This document shows, piece after piece, positions 43,301 through 51,533 of a stretch of 64,000 nt of DNA. Origin of the DNA: RGIG7213 sp045544195. Lineage in GTDB: Bacteria > Bacillota > Clostridia > Oscillospirales > CAG-272. A program made the position numbers and the translations under genes. The notes below the pieces were generated by a model that saw nothing but the letters and a program-made list of their open reading frames with translations, was not told the DNA's origin and made no database searches. The stretch's first letter is position 1. Each line of letters begins with the position of its first letter. The DNA is taken from positions 30,720 to 94,719 of the forward strand of contig JAZPYO010000024.1 of the NCBI GenBank assembly GCA_045544195.1. The letters run 5' to 3'.

Positions 43301-44014
43301 GAAATATTCGTTATAAACAATATGACTGCAGCTGATGTTACTGCAAGCGCAGAAGAGTTTGCAAAGAAGATCCGGTCTGCACAGGTAATATTTATTCCGG
43401 GCGGATTTTCCGGCGGTGATGAGCCTGAAGGATCGGGTAAGTTCATTACGGCATTCTTCCGCAATCCGCTCATATTTGAAAAAGTCAACGAGTTGCTTTC
43501 TGTCAGAGACGGACTTATGGCAGGTATATGTAACGGATTTCAGGCTTTGATAAAGCTGGGACTCGTTCCGTTCGGTGAGATAATACAAACTGATAAGAAC
43601 TGTCCCACGCTTACATTCAATACCATAGGCCGCCATCAGTCCAAGATCGTAAATACACGAGTAGCTTCAAATAAATCGCCGTGGCTTTCTGCGACAAGCG
43701 TAGGTGAGATATATTCTGTTCCGATATCACACGGAGAGGGAAGATTTGTCTGCCCTGACGACTTGTTTGAAAAGCTCGTTAAAAACGGTCAGATCGCTAC
43801 ACAGTACGTAGATATGGAAGGCAGACCCACATACGATATTGCATACAATCCCAACGGATCATATTGGGCTGTAGAGGGAATAACATCACCCGACGGCAGA
43901 GTTCTCGGCAAGATGGGACATACTGAAAGATGGTCAGAGGGCTTGTATAAGAACGTACCGGGTAACTATGATATGCAGTTGTTCACATCTGCTGTAAAAT
44001 ATTTTAAAGTATAA
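40322..44014 (+). CDS. purL: Phosphoribosylformylglycinamidine synthase, single-chain
   Basis: A 1230-residue protein combining PurS, PurL and PurQ in one chain. The N-terminal PurS-like part covers about 1-170, the two PurM-like catalytic repeats about 200-960 (DTYWSDHCRHTTF; FKNETHNHPTEIEPFGGAATCIGG; GTGATGSSK-type loop RDGCGGATGSSKSHTS). The C-terminal class I glutamine amidotransferase has FPGTNCEFDTEKA, nucleophile Cys in GICNGFQALIKLG and SHGEGRF. This long form is typical of proteobacteria and many Clostridia, unlike the three-gene Bacillus set. ATG 40322 follows AAGGTG. Confidence 0.97.
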   Translation: MVYRIYTEKDPALSNEAVSLCSELSSQLSIKGLKSVRILNRYDVENIEKEYFDKSINTVFSEPQLDYVYTELPQDDAYIFAVEYLPGQFDQRADSASQCIQLLTGKDRPTVKSAKVYYLYGELSEEEKSKIEKYIINPVESRKASLQECQTLAEVYNIPQSVETLEGFIDMQGDELSEFVKKYSLAMDADDIRFCRDYFRSEKRDPTITEIRMIDTYWSDHCRHTTFLTTIDSADIEHEDVKKAYDEYIRIRAELGRTKPINLMDIATIGARYLKAKGKLPRIDESEEINACTVKVDVDVDGKTEKWLLLFKNETHNHPTEIEPFGGAATCIGGAIRDPLSGRAYVYQAMRVTGAADPHVSVQDTIPGKLQQRKIVTTAAAGYSSYGNQIGLATGQVDEIYHPGYVAKRLEIGTVVGAAPEKNVVRKVPAPGDIVVLLGGRTGRDGCGGATGSSKSHTSESIHTCGAEVQKGNAPEERKLQRLMRDPKASTLIKRCNDFGAGGVSVAIGELADGLYIDLDSVPKKYEGLDGTELAISESQERMAVVLDPKDVDAFCSIAKKENLEATVVARVTEEKRLKMEWHGKVIVDISRDFLNSNGAEKHISVSSAQKSFENRKITGSFTDEYKALAKDYNVCSKRGLSERFDSTIGASTVLMPFGGKYQRTPAQVMAAKLPVGAHHTNTASVIAWGYNPYIMSQDQYKGAYLAVVESICKLACSGIESSDTYLTFQEYFEKPKDDPARWGKPFSALLGALTAQLDYEIASIGGKDSMSGTFENIDVPPTLVSYAVGCGDCTCVISPEFKKAGSKVVLIKPEYAKNGLPTVQSVKANIALVSELIKKGKVLSAYTPTYGGVAEGIMKMSLGNRIGFTYDDGVSLDEIFGYLYGAFILELDCTCDIGKTLGYTTESYSLEYKGEKICMCTVEQIYENELEDVYSCNIPFENKDIPAYEYKAQSRRTAKIGIEKPKFLIPVFPGTNCEFDTEKAIIAAGGEAEIFVINNMTAADVTASAEEFAKKIRSAQVIFIPGGFSGGDEPEGSGKFITAFFRNPLIFEKVNELLSVRDGLMAGICNGFQALIKLGLVPFGEIIQTDKNCPTLTFNTIGRHQSKIVNTRVASNKSPWLSATSVGEIYSVPISHGEGRFVCPDDLFEKLVKNGQIATQYVDMEGRPTYDIAYNPNGSYWAVEGITSPDGRVLGKMGHTERWSEGLYKNVPGNYDMQLFTSAVKYFKV

Positions 44015-44021
44015 GGTAATT

Positions 44022-44483
44022 ATGAAAAAGTTGTTTTCGGCTTTAGCGGCATCAACGTCGCTTGCGGCATTTATAATCTTTCTGATAACAGTCCTTCAGG
44101 GCGTTACGAAAACGCTTATAGACAAGGCAGGATACTCCGAAGCTGAGCTTAAGCTCATAGAAAAGCTCGGAGATCCCACCTGGACGGATTATTTCTTCTC
44201 ATTTCTTATATTGGCTATGATGCTTATGCTGTTTGCATTTTTGCTTACAACTCTTATTGCAGACAGAAAGACATTTGCGCCTGCGGCATCGCACATAGTT
44301 GCAATAATATGCACCGTTATGACGGTTCTGTGCGCACAGTCTGTATGGAACGGCGATGTTGCACTTATGTATAATACGGGTATGGTGATAGCTTCGCTTA
44401 TATTAGTCGTATCTTCATATGCATTTTTGCTTTTATATTCTGCATTTGCCATAACGAGCGAGGAGCTGAAAAGATATATATGA
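44022..44483 (+). CDS. Four-helix membrane protein, unknown function
   Basis: A 153-residue protein with four predicted membrane helices (about 5-28, 57-80, 88-107 and 116-142) and a short charged loop after the first (AGYSEAELKLIEKLGDP). It lies seven bases after purL and overlaps the dehydrogenase by ATGA, so it is in the purine operon. No family recognised. A possible role in solute movement is only a guess from position. Confidence 0.65.
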   Translation: MKKLFSALAASTSLAAFIIFLITVLQGVTKTLIDKAGYSEAELKLIEKLGDPTWTDYFFSFLILAMMLMLFAFLLTTLIADRKTFAPAASHIVAIICTVMTVLCAQSVWNGDVALMYNTGMVIASLILVVSSYAFLLLYSAFAITSEELKRYI

Positions 44484-45430
44484 GAATAACCGTACTTGAT
44501 AAATGTACGCTTACGGTGGGGGATATAGACTTTTCCCCCATCGAAAAGCTCGGATGTGTTGAATACTATGATATTCTGACAAAGCCACAGATCATATCTG
44601 CCGCAAAGGACGCACAGATACTTTTGTGCAATAAGGCGGTGATAGACGGTGAAATAATGGACGAATGTAAAAGTCTTGAATATATTGGCTTGTTTGCAAC
44701 GGGCTATAACAATATCGACCTTGAGGAAGCTTCAAAAAGAGGTATATCGGTCGTAAATGTTCCCGGGTATTCAACAGATTCTGTGTGTCAGCTTACAATG
44801 GCGTATATTCTTTCTTTCGCAACATCGCTTAATGAGTATAATATGTCAACTCATAACGGTGAATGGATAAGATCTCATACGTTTTCATATTTTCCGTATC
44901 CTATAACGGAGCTTTCGGGTAAAACGCTCGGAATATACGGCTTCGGCGCGATAGGCAGAAGAGTTGCAAAATGCGCTGAGGCGTTTGGTATGAACGTGAT
45001 AGTCCATACAAGGACCGTAAGGGACAGTGATTACAGATACGTAACGCTTGAGGAGCTGTTTTCTGAAAGCGACTATCTTACACTGCACGCTCCGCTGACT
45101 GTTGAAAATAAAGAGCTTGTGTGCAAAAAAACGCTTGGTCTTATGAAAAAGACGGCGTATCTTATCAACACATCAAGGGGCGGAGTCGTGAACGAGCAGG
45201 ACCTTGCAGACGCGTTGAATAACGGTGTTATAGCAGGTGCGGCGGTAGATGTTATTACAGTTGAGCCGATGCAAAGCACAACACCGCTTTTAAAGGCGAA
45301 GAACTGCATAATAACTCCTCATATTGCCTGGGCATCAATACAATCGCGCATAAGACTGATAAGTCTTGTGGCGGAAAATATCAAAGCGTACCAAAACGGT
45401 ACGCCTCAAAACGTAGTAAATGCAAAATAA
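44480..45430 (+). CDS. D-2-hydroxyacid dehydrogenase (glycerate dehydrogenase-like)
   Basis: A 316-residue NAD-dependent dehydrogenase of the glycerate/phosphoglycerate dehydrogenase family. GIYGFGAIGRRVAKC is the dinucleotide loop, TSRGGVVNEQDLADAL carries the conserved Arg, VEPMQS the Glu region, and ITPHIAWAS the catalytic His. Typical length. It may reduce glyoxylate or hydroxypyruvate; glycine made from serine feeds purine synthesis, which could explain its position at the end of the purine operon. Overlaps the membrane gene (ATGA). Confidence 0.88.
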   Translation: MRITVLDKCTLTVGDIDFSPIEKLGCVEYYDILTKPQIISAAKDAQILLCNKAVIDGEIMDECKSLEYIGLFATGYNNIDLEEASKRGISVVNVPGYSTDSVCQLTMAYILSFATSLNEYNMSTHNGEWIRSHTFSYFPYPITELSGKTLGIYGFGAIGRRVAKCAEAFGMNVIVHTRTVRDSDYRYVTLEELFSESDYLTLHAPLTVENKELVCKKTLGLMKKTAYLINTSRGGVVNEQDLADALNNGVIAGAAVDVITVEPMQSTTPLLKAKNCIITPHIAWASIQSRIRLISLVAENIKAYQNGTPQNVVNAK

Positions 45431-45434
45431 AAAA

Positions 45435-45463
45435 GAAAGCCCGTCGGTCCGTCGGGCTTTTGT
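45435..45463. terminator. Terminator between the purine operon and the minus-strand block
   Basis: AAAGCCCG pairs with CGGGCTTT around TCGGTCCGT, followed by TGTGC. A-rich bases precede it, so it may stop both directions. Confidence 0.85.
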
Positions 45464-45465
45464 GC

Positions 45466-45933
45466 TTATTTGAACAGTATTTTGAAAAACGAAAGGCTTT
45501 TGCACGTATCAAGAAGACTTTTTCGTTTGATCTCGTCATCATCGGATGTACATTCGTCCTTCAAAAGAGATGAAGCGATGCGGACAAGCTCTACGGCGTC
45601 AATAATACTTCCGTGCTTCTTGCACAAATATGCAAAGCCGCCATCCTTTACGATCTCCTCAGCGGCAACAAGCCGCTCATTATCGGAAAGATCTAAGGCG
45701 GACAAATTGATAAAGCTGATGTATACCGTTTTTAAAAGTTGCTTTTTATCTGCTTTATTTGACCGCTTTATCTGCTTTTCGTTTTCTTGCGTGTATTTTT
45801 CATTTCCGCATTTATTATAAAGGGAAAGAAGCATTTTTATATCATCGGTTGCATCATCTGAAGAAAACAGTCCTGCATTTATATCACGGCAAAGCTGAAT
45901 AAGCTGCTTTTTTTCTTTATATGTATCAGGCAT
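45466..45933 (-). CDS. Small acidic protein, unknown function
   Basis: A 155-residue soluble helical protein rich in Lys, Asp and Leu. It has no signal peptide and no catalytic motif; segments such as LSDNERLVAAEEIVKDGGFAYLC and DAVELVRIASSLLKDE suggest an all-alpha fold. I do not recognise the family. The ATG at 45933 (MPDTYKEK) follows GGGTGAAG; a GTG at 45942 is an alternative. It overlaps the end of the GNAT-like gene region by a few bases at most. Confidence 0.55.
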   Translation of the reverse strand: MPDTYKEKKQLIQLCRDINAGLFSSDDATDDIKMLLSLYNKCGNEKYTQENEKQIKRSNKADKKQLLKTVYISFINLSALDLSDNERLVAAEEIVKDGGFAYLCKKHGSIIDAVELVRIASSLLKDECTSDDDEIKRKSLLDTCKSLSFFKILFK

Positions 45934-45938
45934 ATTCT

Positions 45939-46301
45939 TCACCCGCAGGTATGAGCGGTAAGCTGCATTGAAAGCCTTCCGTTTTCATCTTTAAATCCAA
46001 GAGAACTCGCAATATCCGTATTATTTCCTAAATAAAGCGCTTTATGAACGCCGCAAAAGTCGATAAATGATAAGGCAGAACGCCCGATAAGTGTTATTAT
46101 ATGATCGCCTTTTTCCCCAGGAACGAGAGCGATCTCGTCAATAAAGCCGTATTCGCCGTTGAGATAAAACTGGCATACTGCGCACAGCACATCGTCAACG
46201 TATCCGCCGTAGCAAAAATGCTCTGAATTATATTCAATGTTGCAAAGCAAACACATCTGTTTTTGAATTTCTTTGTCCTGAATGGGCTTGACCTTAAGCA
46301 T
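45939..46301 (-). CDS. Small GNAT-like protein
   Basis: A 120-residue protein. The middle (GEYGFIDEIALVPGEKGDHIITLIGRSALSFIDFCGVHKALYLGNN) has the beta-turn-beta pattern of the GNAT acetyl-CoA fold, and the ending SSLGFKDENGRLSMQLTAHTC fits it, but the usual RxxGxG/A motif is not clear, so activity is doubtful. Its ATG directly follows the rluB stop (TAAATG). Confidence 0.5.
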   Translation of the reverse strand: MLKVKPIQDKEIQKQMCLLCNIEYNSEHFCYGGYVDDVLCAVCQFYLNGEYGFIDEIALVPGEKGDHIITLIGRSALSFIDFCGVHKALYLGNNTDIASSLGFKDENGRLSMQLTAHTCG

Positions 46302-47024
46302 TTAATCCTCCTGCTTCAAGTATTCCACTTGCTTTCCTGTCAGATATTTATATTTTCCCGGAGCTAAGTTACCGAGCTTGATGTTTCCGACAGCAACTCT
46401 GCAAAGCCTCGTTATACGTACTCCTGCCGCTTCTGCCATCTTTCTTATCTGCCTGTTTCTGCCCTCAAAAAGAGTAAATTCAAGCACTGTTTCATTATCT
46501 GTCAAAGTGACTATTTCGGTTTTGACGGGCTTTATTTTATATCCGTCTATGACTAAAGGCGAACGCAGTACCTTTAATTGCTCCTGCGTTATTTTTCCCT
46601 TGATCTTGACGTGATATATTTTAGGTATTCTATGGCTCGGATGCGTAAGCAGATTTGCAAGCTCGCCATCGTTTGTAAACAGTAAAAGTCCTTCTGAATC
46701 CTTGTCAAGTCTGCCTATGGGATAAACTCTTTGCGATACATCTGAAACAAGCTCAGAAACGCTGTGTCTGCCCATTTCATCACTCATCGTGGTGATATAT
46801 CCGCGAGGCTTGTTGAGCATAAGATAGATACGGTCGTTTTCCTTTTTCGGCAGTACCTGCTTTCCGTTGTATGTTATTATATCCGTTTGCGGATCAATGA
46901 CAAGGCCCGTTGTGCATTTTACGCCGTTAACGTATACTTTTCCGCGTTTTATTTCCTCCTCTGCAGCTCTGCGCGATGATATTCCGCAGGCTGAGAGGAA
47001 TTTTTGTATTCGCATTTTTTCCAT
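46302..47024 (-). CDS. rluB: rRNA pseudouridine synthase, RsuA/RluB family
   Basis: A 240-residue enzyme isomerising uridine in rRNA (RluB modifies 23S U2605 in other bacteria). S4 RNA-binding domain about residues 4-60 (MRIQKFLSACGISSRRAAEEEI), then the catalytic domain with GRLDKDSEGLLLFTNDG (Asp nucleophile) and GRNRQIRKMAEA. AAGGATATC before the ATG. 21 bases after dacF. Confidence 0.92.
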   Translation of the reverse strand: MEKMRIQKFLSACGISSRRAAEEEIKRGKVYVNGVKCTTGLVIDPQTDIITYNGKQVLPKKENDRIYLMLNKPRGYITTMSDEMGRHSVSELVSDVSQRVYPIGRLDKDSEGLLLFTNDGELANLLTHPSHRIPKIYHVKIKGKITQEQLKVLRSPLVIDGYKIKPVKTEIVTLTDNETVLEFTLFEGRNRQIRKMAEAAGVRITRLCRVAVGNIKLGNLAPGKYKYLTGKQVEYLKQED

Positions 47025-47045
47025 TTTGATATCCTTAAAGTACCT

Positions 47046-48200
47046 TTAAATCATAATATCCCGCAGCTTTTCAAAAAAGCCGTGCTTTGTTCTCACCTTT
47101 TCCACGGAATGACGTGCGTAAAGCGGTGCTGATGCTATCAGCTTGCCGTCGCAAAAATAGTTCACGCTGCCGAGAATGTCGCCTTCCTCTATCCCCGAAT
47201 AATAAAACCGTTGCATATACACGATGCGTGATATTTCTCCGTGATCTGCCCTTAGCGTTGATGTCAGACGCTGCTTGAGATCAAGCTGAACACTGCTCTG
47301 CGTGCCGCCGCAAACGGCAGATGAGTATTCATACTGCCCGGGTGATTCGAGAATGATGTTTTTGTAAAGGGTAAATCCGTATTCGTACATCGCGCGGTGA
47401 TCGCTCCAATCGTTCGGAGCGTTGAGCGTCACGGCGCAAAGCTCCACACCGTCACGGTTGCAGAACGTAACAAGGCATCTGCCTGAAGCCTTTGTGTAGC
47501 CCGTTTTTCCGCCCTGAATACCGTCAAATGTGCCAAGCAGCTTGTTGTGGTTTATCAAAAGGCGTGAATAGGAGTCATCCGCACCTTTTAAAGACATACG
47601 CTTTGTTGAGGTGATTTTTGCAAACGTCTCATTTTTCATACAGTAGCTCATAAGACGGCAAAGATCATAAGCGCTTGTGTAATGCTCGGCGCTGCCAAGC
47701 CCGTGCGGATCTGTAAAATGCGTATTTTCAAGTCCCAATTCGACAGCCTTACTGTTCATCATTTCAACAAAACCGTCAACGGTCTTTCCTATTTCTATGG
47801 CGAGAGCACAAGCGGCATCGTTTGCTGATTCGAGCATAAGTGCATACAAAAGCTCCTCTATCGTCAAACGCTCATTTTTGGCAAGGTAGATCGATGATCC
47901 TTCTATCCCGCACGCATCTGACGATACGGTTATGACCTGCTGTAACGGAGCATTTTCAATAGCGACAATAGCTGTCATTATCTTTGTTGTGCTTGCCATC
48001 GGGAGCTTGAGATCTGCATTTGACTGCAAAACTATTTCACCTGAATCTACCTCGGTAAGACAATATGCGTACGCCGACAGAGAGTCGGAAAAAGTCTGCT
48101 GAATATCCGAAGGATCTTCATATCCGCTGCCCGCTGAGGTATTGAATGACAATACACAGGCGAAAATAAGACAAAAGAGCTTGAAAACCGTTTTTTTCAT
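47046..48200 (-). CDS. dacF: D-alanyl-D-alanine carboxypeptidase (DacF/PBP5-like)
   Basis: A 384-residue exported serine peptidase, trimming D-Ala from peptidoglycan. Signal peptide about 1-23; motifs SxxK in ASTTKIMTAI (about 70), SxN in SANDAACALA (about 125) and KTG in GGKTGYTKASG (about 235). The C-terminal beta domain ends without a clear amphipathic anchor helix, though GFFEKLRDIMI could attach. In spore formers DacF acts on the forespore wall. Its neighbour ytfJ supports that reading. Confidence 0.92.
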   Translation of the reverse strand: MKKTVFKLFCLIFACVLSFNTSAGSGYEDPSDIQQTFSDSLSAYAYCLTEVDSGEIVLQSNADLKLPMASTTKIMTAIVAIENAPLQQVITVSSDACGIEGSSIYLAKNERLTIEELLYALMLESANDAACALAIEIGKTVDGFVEMMNSKAVELGLENTHFTDPHGLGSAEHYTSAYDLCRLMSYCMKNETFAKITSTKRMSLKGADDSYSRLLINHNKLLGTFDGIQGGKTGYTKASGRCLVTFCNRDGVELCAVTLNAPNDWSDHRAMYEYGFTLYKNIILESPGQYEYSSAVCGGTQSSVQLDLKQRLTSTLRADHGEISRIVYMQRFYYSGIEEGDILGSVNYFCDGKLIASAPLYARHSVEKVRTKHGFFEKLRDIMI

Positions 48201-48256
48201 AGTATAACCCCGTAATAATAATTTTACCGATACATACTATGATTTTTTCGGTTATA

Positions 48257-48736
48257 TTATTCTTCCGTATCCTCGATAATGTCCGAAAGGTCCATTTCCT
48301 CAGGAGACTCGTCAACAGACTTATCCTTCTTTACCGTTTTTACAAGGTCCTTTACCTTGTTTACTATATCTGGCGATTTGTTGAGTATTGAAAGTATGCT
48401 TGAGCCGAGATCGTTTGCAGCATCCTGCGGATTGTTTATATTGAGCATACTTACATCACCGTTTTCCTTTATTACGATGAATGCAACGGGCGTTACGGTA
48501 ACGCCTGTTCCGCCGCAGCCTGTAAAGCTGTTTGCCTTATCTGACTGTGATTTCGAGTGCCGTCCGATATAATCAACTCCACCTGTAGCCATACCGACCA
48601 TAATTTTCGATACGGGTATAAGCGTAACACCTGAGGGGGTCGTTATCGGATCTCCGATTATAGTGTCTGCCTGCACAATGTTTTTCAGGTTTTCCAATGT
48701 AGCTTTGAGTGTTTCGGTAAACTTTTGTTCTGCCAT
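48257..48736 (-). CDS. ytfJ: Sporulation protein YtfJ/GerW
   Basis: A 159-residue protein of the GerW family: LKNIVQADTIIGDPITTPSGVTLIPVSKIMVGMATGG is the conserved core, and GGTGVTVTPVAFIVI follows. Required for normal germination in Bacillus. AAAGGA before the ATG. It marks the organism as coming from a spore-forming lineage. 20 bases after DUF2953. Confidence 0.94.
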   Translation of the reverse strand: MAEQKFTETLKATLENLKNIVQADTIIGDPITTPSGVTLIPVSKIMVGMATGGVDYIGRHSKSQSDKANSFTGCGGTGVTVTPVAFIVIKENGDVSMLNINNPQDAANDLGSSILSILNKSPDIVNKVKDLVKTVKKDKSVDESPEEMDLSDIIEDTEE

Positions 48737-48756
48737 TTTTTTATCCTTTCACTTGA

Positions 48757-49440
48757 TTACAAGTAATCGTATATTCTTAATATTTCAGGTAATGCGGAAA
48801 ATAAAAAGGTAAATATTTGTCCCGGACGCAGAGATAAGCGTATATGGATCTCGCAATCGAGCTTTTCGTACAGAAAATCGGGATATACGTTGACATTTTC
48901 GATATCTCTGTCGTCAAATCGTGTGAATTGTGTAAGAAGGGCTGACAATGCGTTTATTCCCGAACAAATACTGCCGTATAGCAAAGCAGTTTTTGCGGCA
49001 TTGTCAGAGCCTATGCGTATATTACAGGACATTATGCGTATCTTAAGACGCCTTGAAAACTTGCTCGTAAGCAATATCATTATGTCTGCGGCGTCAGACA
49101 GGAATTCGGGTATCTCAGAGGGAGACGAAAATATTTTTGCTATTTTTGATTTATTTTTGCCCGTTGTGCTTACTTTTTTCTTTTGCTTTTTCTTTGCTTT
49201 TTTGAGGAGCTTTTTTTCTTCCTTACGTTTTAAAGCCTCTTGCTTTTTTTGCAGAGCTTTCGGAGTATATTTTTTGACATTCAGCTTCTTTTTCTTTTTC
49301 GGAAGAATACCGATCTTGATAAATCCTACTTTAACGTACAGCCCCGTTGCTTCCTTTACTGTCAAGCCAATGGATACGGGAATGAAAAGAACAAGAAGAA
49401 TGAATGCTAAAATACCGAGCAGTATATACAGATACACCAT
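48757..49440 (-). CDS. DUF2953 membrane protein (YtfI-like)
   Basis: A 227-residue protein with an N-terminal membrane helix (about 2-22), a very Lys-rich segment (about 50-100: KKKKKLNVKKYTPKALQ, KKAKKKQKKK), and a C-terminal beta-rich domain of the DUF2953 type (NIRIGSDNAAKTALLYGSICSGINAL, NVYPDF). It normally lies between scpB and ytfJ in Clostridia, as here. Function unknown, with a sporulation role inferred from neighbours. Its ATG overlaps the scpB stop by one base (TAATG). Confidence 0.88.
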   Translation of the reverse strand: MVYLYILLGILAFILLVLFIPVSIGLTVKEATGLYVKVGFIKIGILPKKKKKLNVKKYTPKALQKKQEALKRKEEKKLLKKAKKKQKKKVSTTGKNKSKIAKIFSSPSEIPEFLSDAADIMILLTSKFSRRLKIRIMSCNIRIGSDNAAKTALLYGSICSGINALSALLTQFTRFDDRDIENVNVYPDFLYEKLDCEIHIRLSLRPGQIFTFLFSALPEILRIYDYL

Positions 49441-50015
49441 TACGGTTTAATAACTACCTGACCGTCAGCACCGACAAGCTGATACGGCGGCAGCTCGGAA
49501 ATTTCCGAAATGCCGAATATCCGCATAAAATCGGGTGTCACACGGTACAGGGAAGGGCGGCCGGGTGCATCAAGCGTGCCGCAGTTTTCAATAAGATTTT
49601 TTTCAACGAGCGATGTTACAGTATATGTGCAATCGACTCCTCTGACGCTTTCGATATATGACTTTGTAACGGGCTGATTGTAAGCGATAATTGCAAGGAC
49701 CTCAAGCGACGAGCGTGAAAGGTTTCCGCCTTTTTTTATTCCCAATGCTTCCTTTACCTCTGATTTGTATTTTTCATTCGTGCAGAGCTGAATGCATTTT
49801 TCGGGAAAAATAAGTATTATTCCGCCGTCGGGATCAGAATATTTTTCTTTGAGAATTTCAATACATTCTTCAAGCTGTTCTTCGTTTATTCCGCACGCAA
49901 GCATTATCTTTTCCTTTCCCATAGGATAACCCGCGGCGAAAAGAATTGCTTCTATTGCACACGATACCTTTTGCGGATCGTATATCGGCGTAAGTTCATT
50001 TTCTTCGGTATAAAT
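49440..50015 (-). CDS. scpB: Segregation and condensation protein ScpB, probable ATT start
   Basis: A winged-helix partner of ScpA and Smc in chromosome condensation. Read from the first ATG (49922) it has 160 residues and lacks the first helix. In the same frame upstream are IEAILFAAGYPMGKEKI residues typical of ScpB, with no ATG, GTG or TTG until the in-frame stop. An ATT codon at 50015-50013 lies exactly 8 bases after a perfect AGGAGG (50029-50024), giving 191 residues, the usual length. LEVLAIIAYNQPVTKSYIE and GRPSLYRVT are the conserved core. The ATT start is inferred. Confidence 0.85.
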   Translation of the reverse strand: MYTEENELTPIYDPQKVSCAIEAILFAAGYPMGKEKIMLACGINEEQLEECIEILKEKYSDPDGGIILIFPEKCIQLCTNEKYKSEVKEALGIKKGGNLSRSSLEVLAIIAYNQPVTKSYIESVRGVDCTYTVTSLVEKNLIENCGTLDAPGRPSLYRVTPDFMRIFGISEISELPPYQLVGADGQVVIKP

Positions 50016-50033
50016 TGAAGTTTCCTCCTTTTG

Positions 50034-50762
50034 TCAAGCACAGTTAAGCTCAACTATAATATCAGACGGATCAAGATGCGTGTTTTCTGTTTCGTGAATT
50101 ATGATCCTGTTTATTTTCAAAAGCTCAAGCACTGCCATAAACGTGGCAACGAGATCCGAGCGTGATGTGACCTCAGTGAAAAACAGATCAAAGTGCATTT
50201 TTCCGTTTTTCTCAAGCGATGTTATAATACCCGATATCTTTGATGCTACGGGTACGATCTTACGCTTTATGATCGGACGTACATTGTCAGGCTTTTGCAT
50301 ATTTTCAACAGCTCTTCTTTCGAGCATACGAAGCATCGCGCTTTTTAAAAGATTTACGCTGTGAGGGCAGACATAATCCGTGTCGGGCGGAATTTCGTCG
50401 GTCTCCTTTACAAATCTTCCTTCGTATTGCTTCTGGTATTCATCAAGTCTTTCAGATATTTCCTTTATGCACTTGTATTCCATAAGCGCTGCGGCAAGTG
50501 CAGCTCTCGGGTCTTCGCCGTTTTCTTCGGGGCGGGGAAGAAGCATTTTGCTTTTGATGAGCATAAGCTCCGACGCCATAACGATAAATTCGCCCGCTAT
50601 GTCCATATCCATACGCTTCATTTCGTCAAGATACGCCATATACTGCGAGAATATCTCATTGATCGGAATATCGCATATATCGACCTTGTTTTTGTGAATG
50701 AGAGAAAGCAGAAGATCAAGCGGACCTTCAAACACCTCAATTTTATACGTCAATTCCGTCAT
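50034..50762 (-). CDS. scpA: Segregation and condensation protein ScpA
   Basis: A 242-residue kleisin that bridges Smc heads. YKIEVFEGPLDLLLSLIHKNKVDICDIPI is the diagnostic N-terminus, MDIAGEFIVMASELMLIKSKMLLPRP the conserved second helix, and the C-terminal winged helix closes it. The ATG overlaps the M50 gene's stop (ATGA). scpB follows with its AGGAGG partly at scpA's end. Confidence 0.96.
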   Translation of the reverse strand: MTELTYKIEVFEGPLDLLLSLIHKNKVDICDIPINEIFSQYMAYLDEMKRMDMDIAGEFIVMASELMLIKSKMLLPRPEENGEDPRAALAAALMEYKCIKEISERLDEYQKQYEGRFVKETDEIPPDTDYVCPHSVNLLKSAMLRMLERRAVENMQKPDNVRPIIKRKIVPVASKISGIITSLEKNGKMHFDLFFTEVTSRSDLVATFMAVLELLKINRIIIHETENTHLDPSDIIVELNCA

Positions 50763-51490
50763 GCCACGATACCGCCGCCGTTGAAAATAGCGTAAAAGCG
50801 ATAAAAGAACATAGTTATCTCATTGACCTCAAATCCGGGGATCTTGGTGAGCAGGAAAAACATACCGTCAGAAATGATCTGTGCCAATTCGCCGACAAGG
50901 TTTGCGCCTGTTGAGAATAAAAACAGTATGAAAACGATCTTTATTATCTGCTCGTATTTCATTATTCCGAAATATATTTTATCAGGCAGAAACATAAGTG
51001 CTATGCGTGAGCCGTCAAGCGGCGGTATCGGAATAAGGTTGAACAGCGCAAGCATCAGGTTTATCAGATGAAAATAATAGCAGAAAAAGCATATCATCAG
51101 CAAAAGATTTGAGGTGGGATTGATAATACAGGTTATGGCTGTAAATAAAACGATGCCGATCACAGACATAATAAGGTTTGAAAGAGGGCCTGCAAACGCC
51201 GTAAGCGCCATACCCTTGCGGGGATTATCGAAATATCTTGTATTTATCGGAACGGGCTTCGCCCAGCCGATGCCGAGCAGAAGCATACAAATAGTGCCGA
51301 CAAGGTCAAGATGCTTTATAGGGTTGAGTGTAAGCCTGCCGAGGTTTCTTGCCGTCGGGTCGCCGCATTTATACGCCATATATCCATGTGACGCTTCGTG
51401 TACGGATAATGCCAGAAGCACTATCGGAACGCGGAAAAGCAGCAATACCAATTCATACGGATCGGTAAGCATTCTTAAAAAACCAAACAT
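50759..51490 (-). CDS. M50 site-2-protease family membrane protein
   Basis: A 243-residue polytopic protein. The zinc motif is VHEASHGYMAYKCGDPTARNLGRLTLNP and the second motif is LNLIPIPPLDGSRIALMF (NPxPPLDG-like); membrane helices surround both. Family S2P group III, often encoded beside scpA in Clostridia. The substrate is unknown. The His-Glu-xx-His here is HEASH. 43 bases after lysA. Confidence 0.9.
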   Translation of the reverse strand: MFGFLRMLTDPYELVLLLFRVPIVLLALSVHEASHGYMAYKCGDPTARNLGRLTLNPIKHLDLVGTICMLLLGIGWAKPVPINTRYFDNPRKGMALTAFAGPLSNLIMSVIGIVLFTAITCIINPTSNLLLMICFFCYYFHLINLMLALFNLIPIPPLDGSRIALMFLPDKIYFGIMKYEQIIKIVFILFLFSTGANLVGELAQIISDGMFFLLTKIPGFEVNEITMFFYRFYAIFNGGGIVA

Positions 51491-51533
51491 AGATAAATTT
51501 ACTCCATTTCGCCTTTCAAATAAGGCAGATAAA

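Noticed and set aside
45939..46301. Confident acetyltransferase call
   Set aside because: The acetyl-CoA binding RxxGxG/A motif is not clear, so only GNAT-like is claimed.
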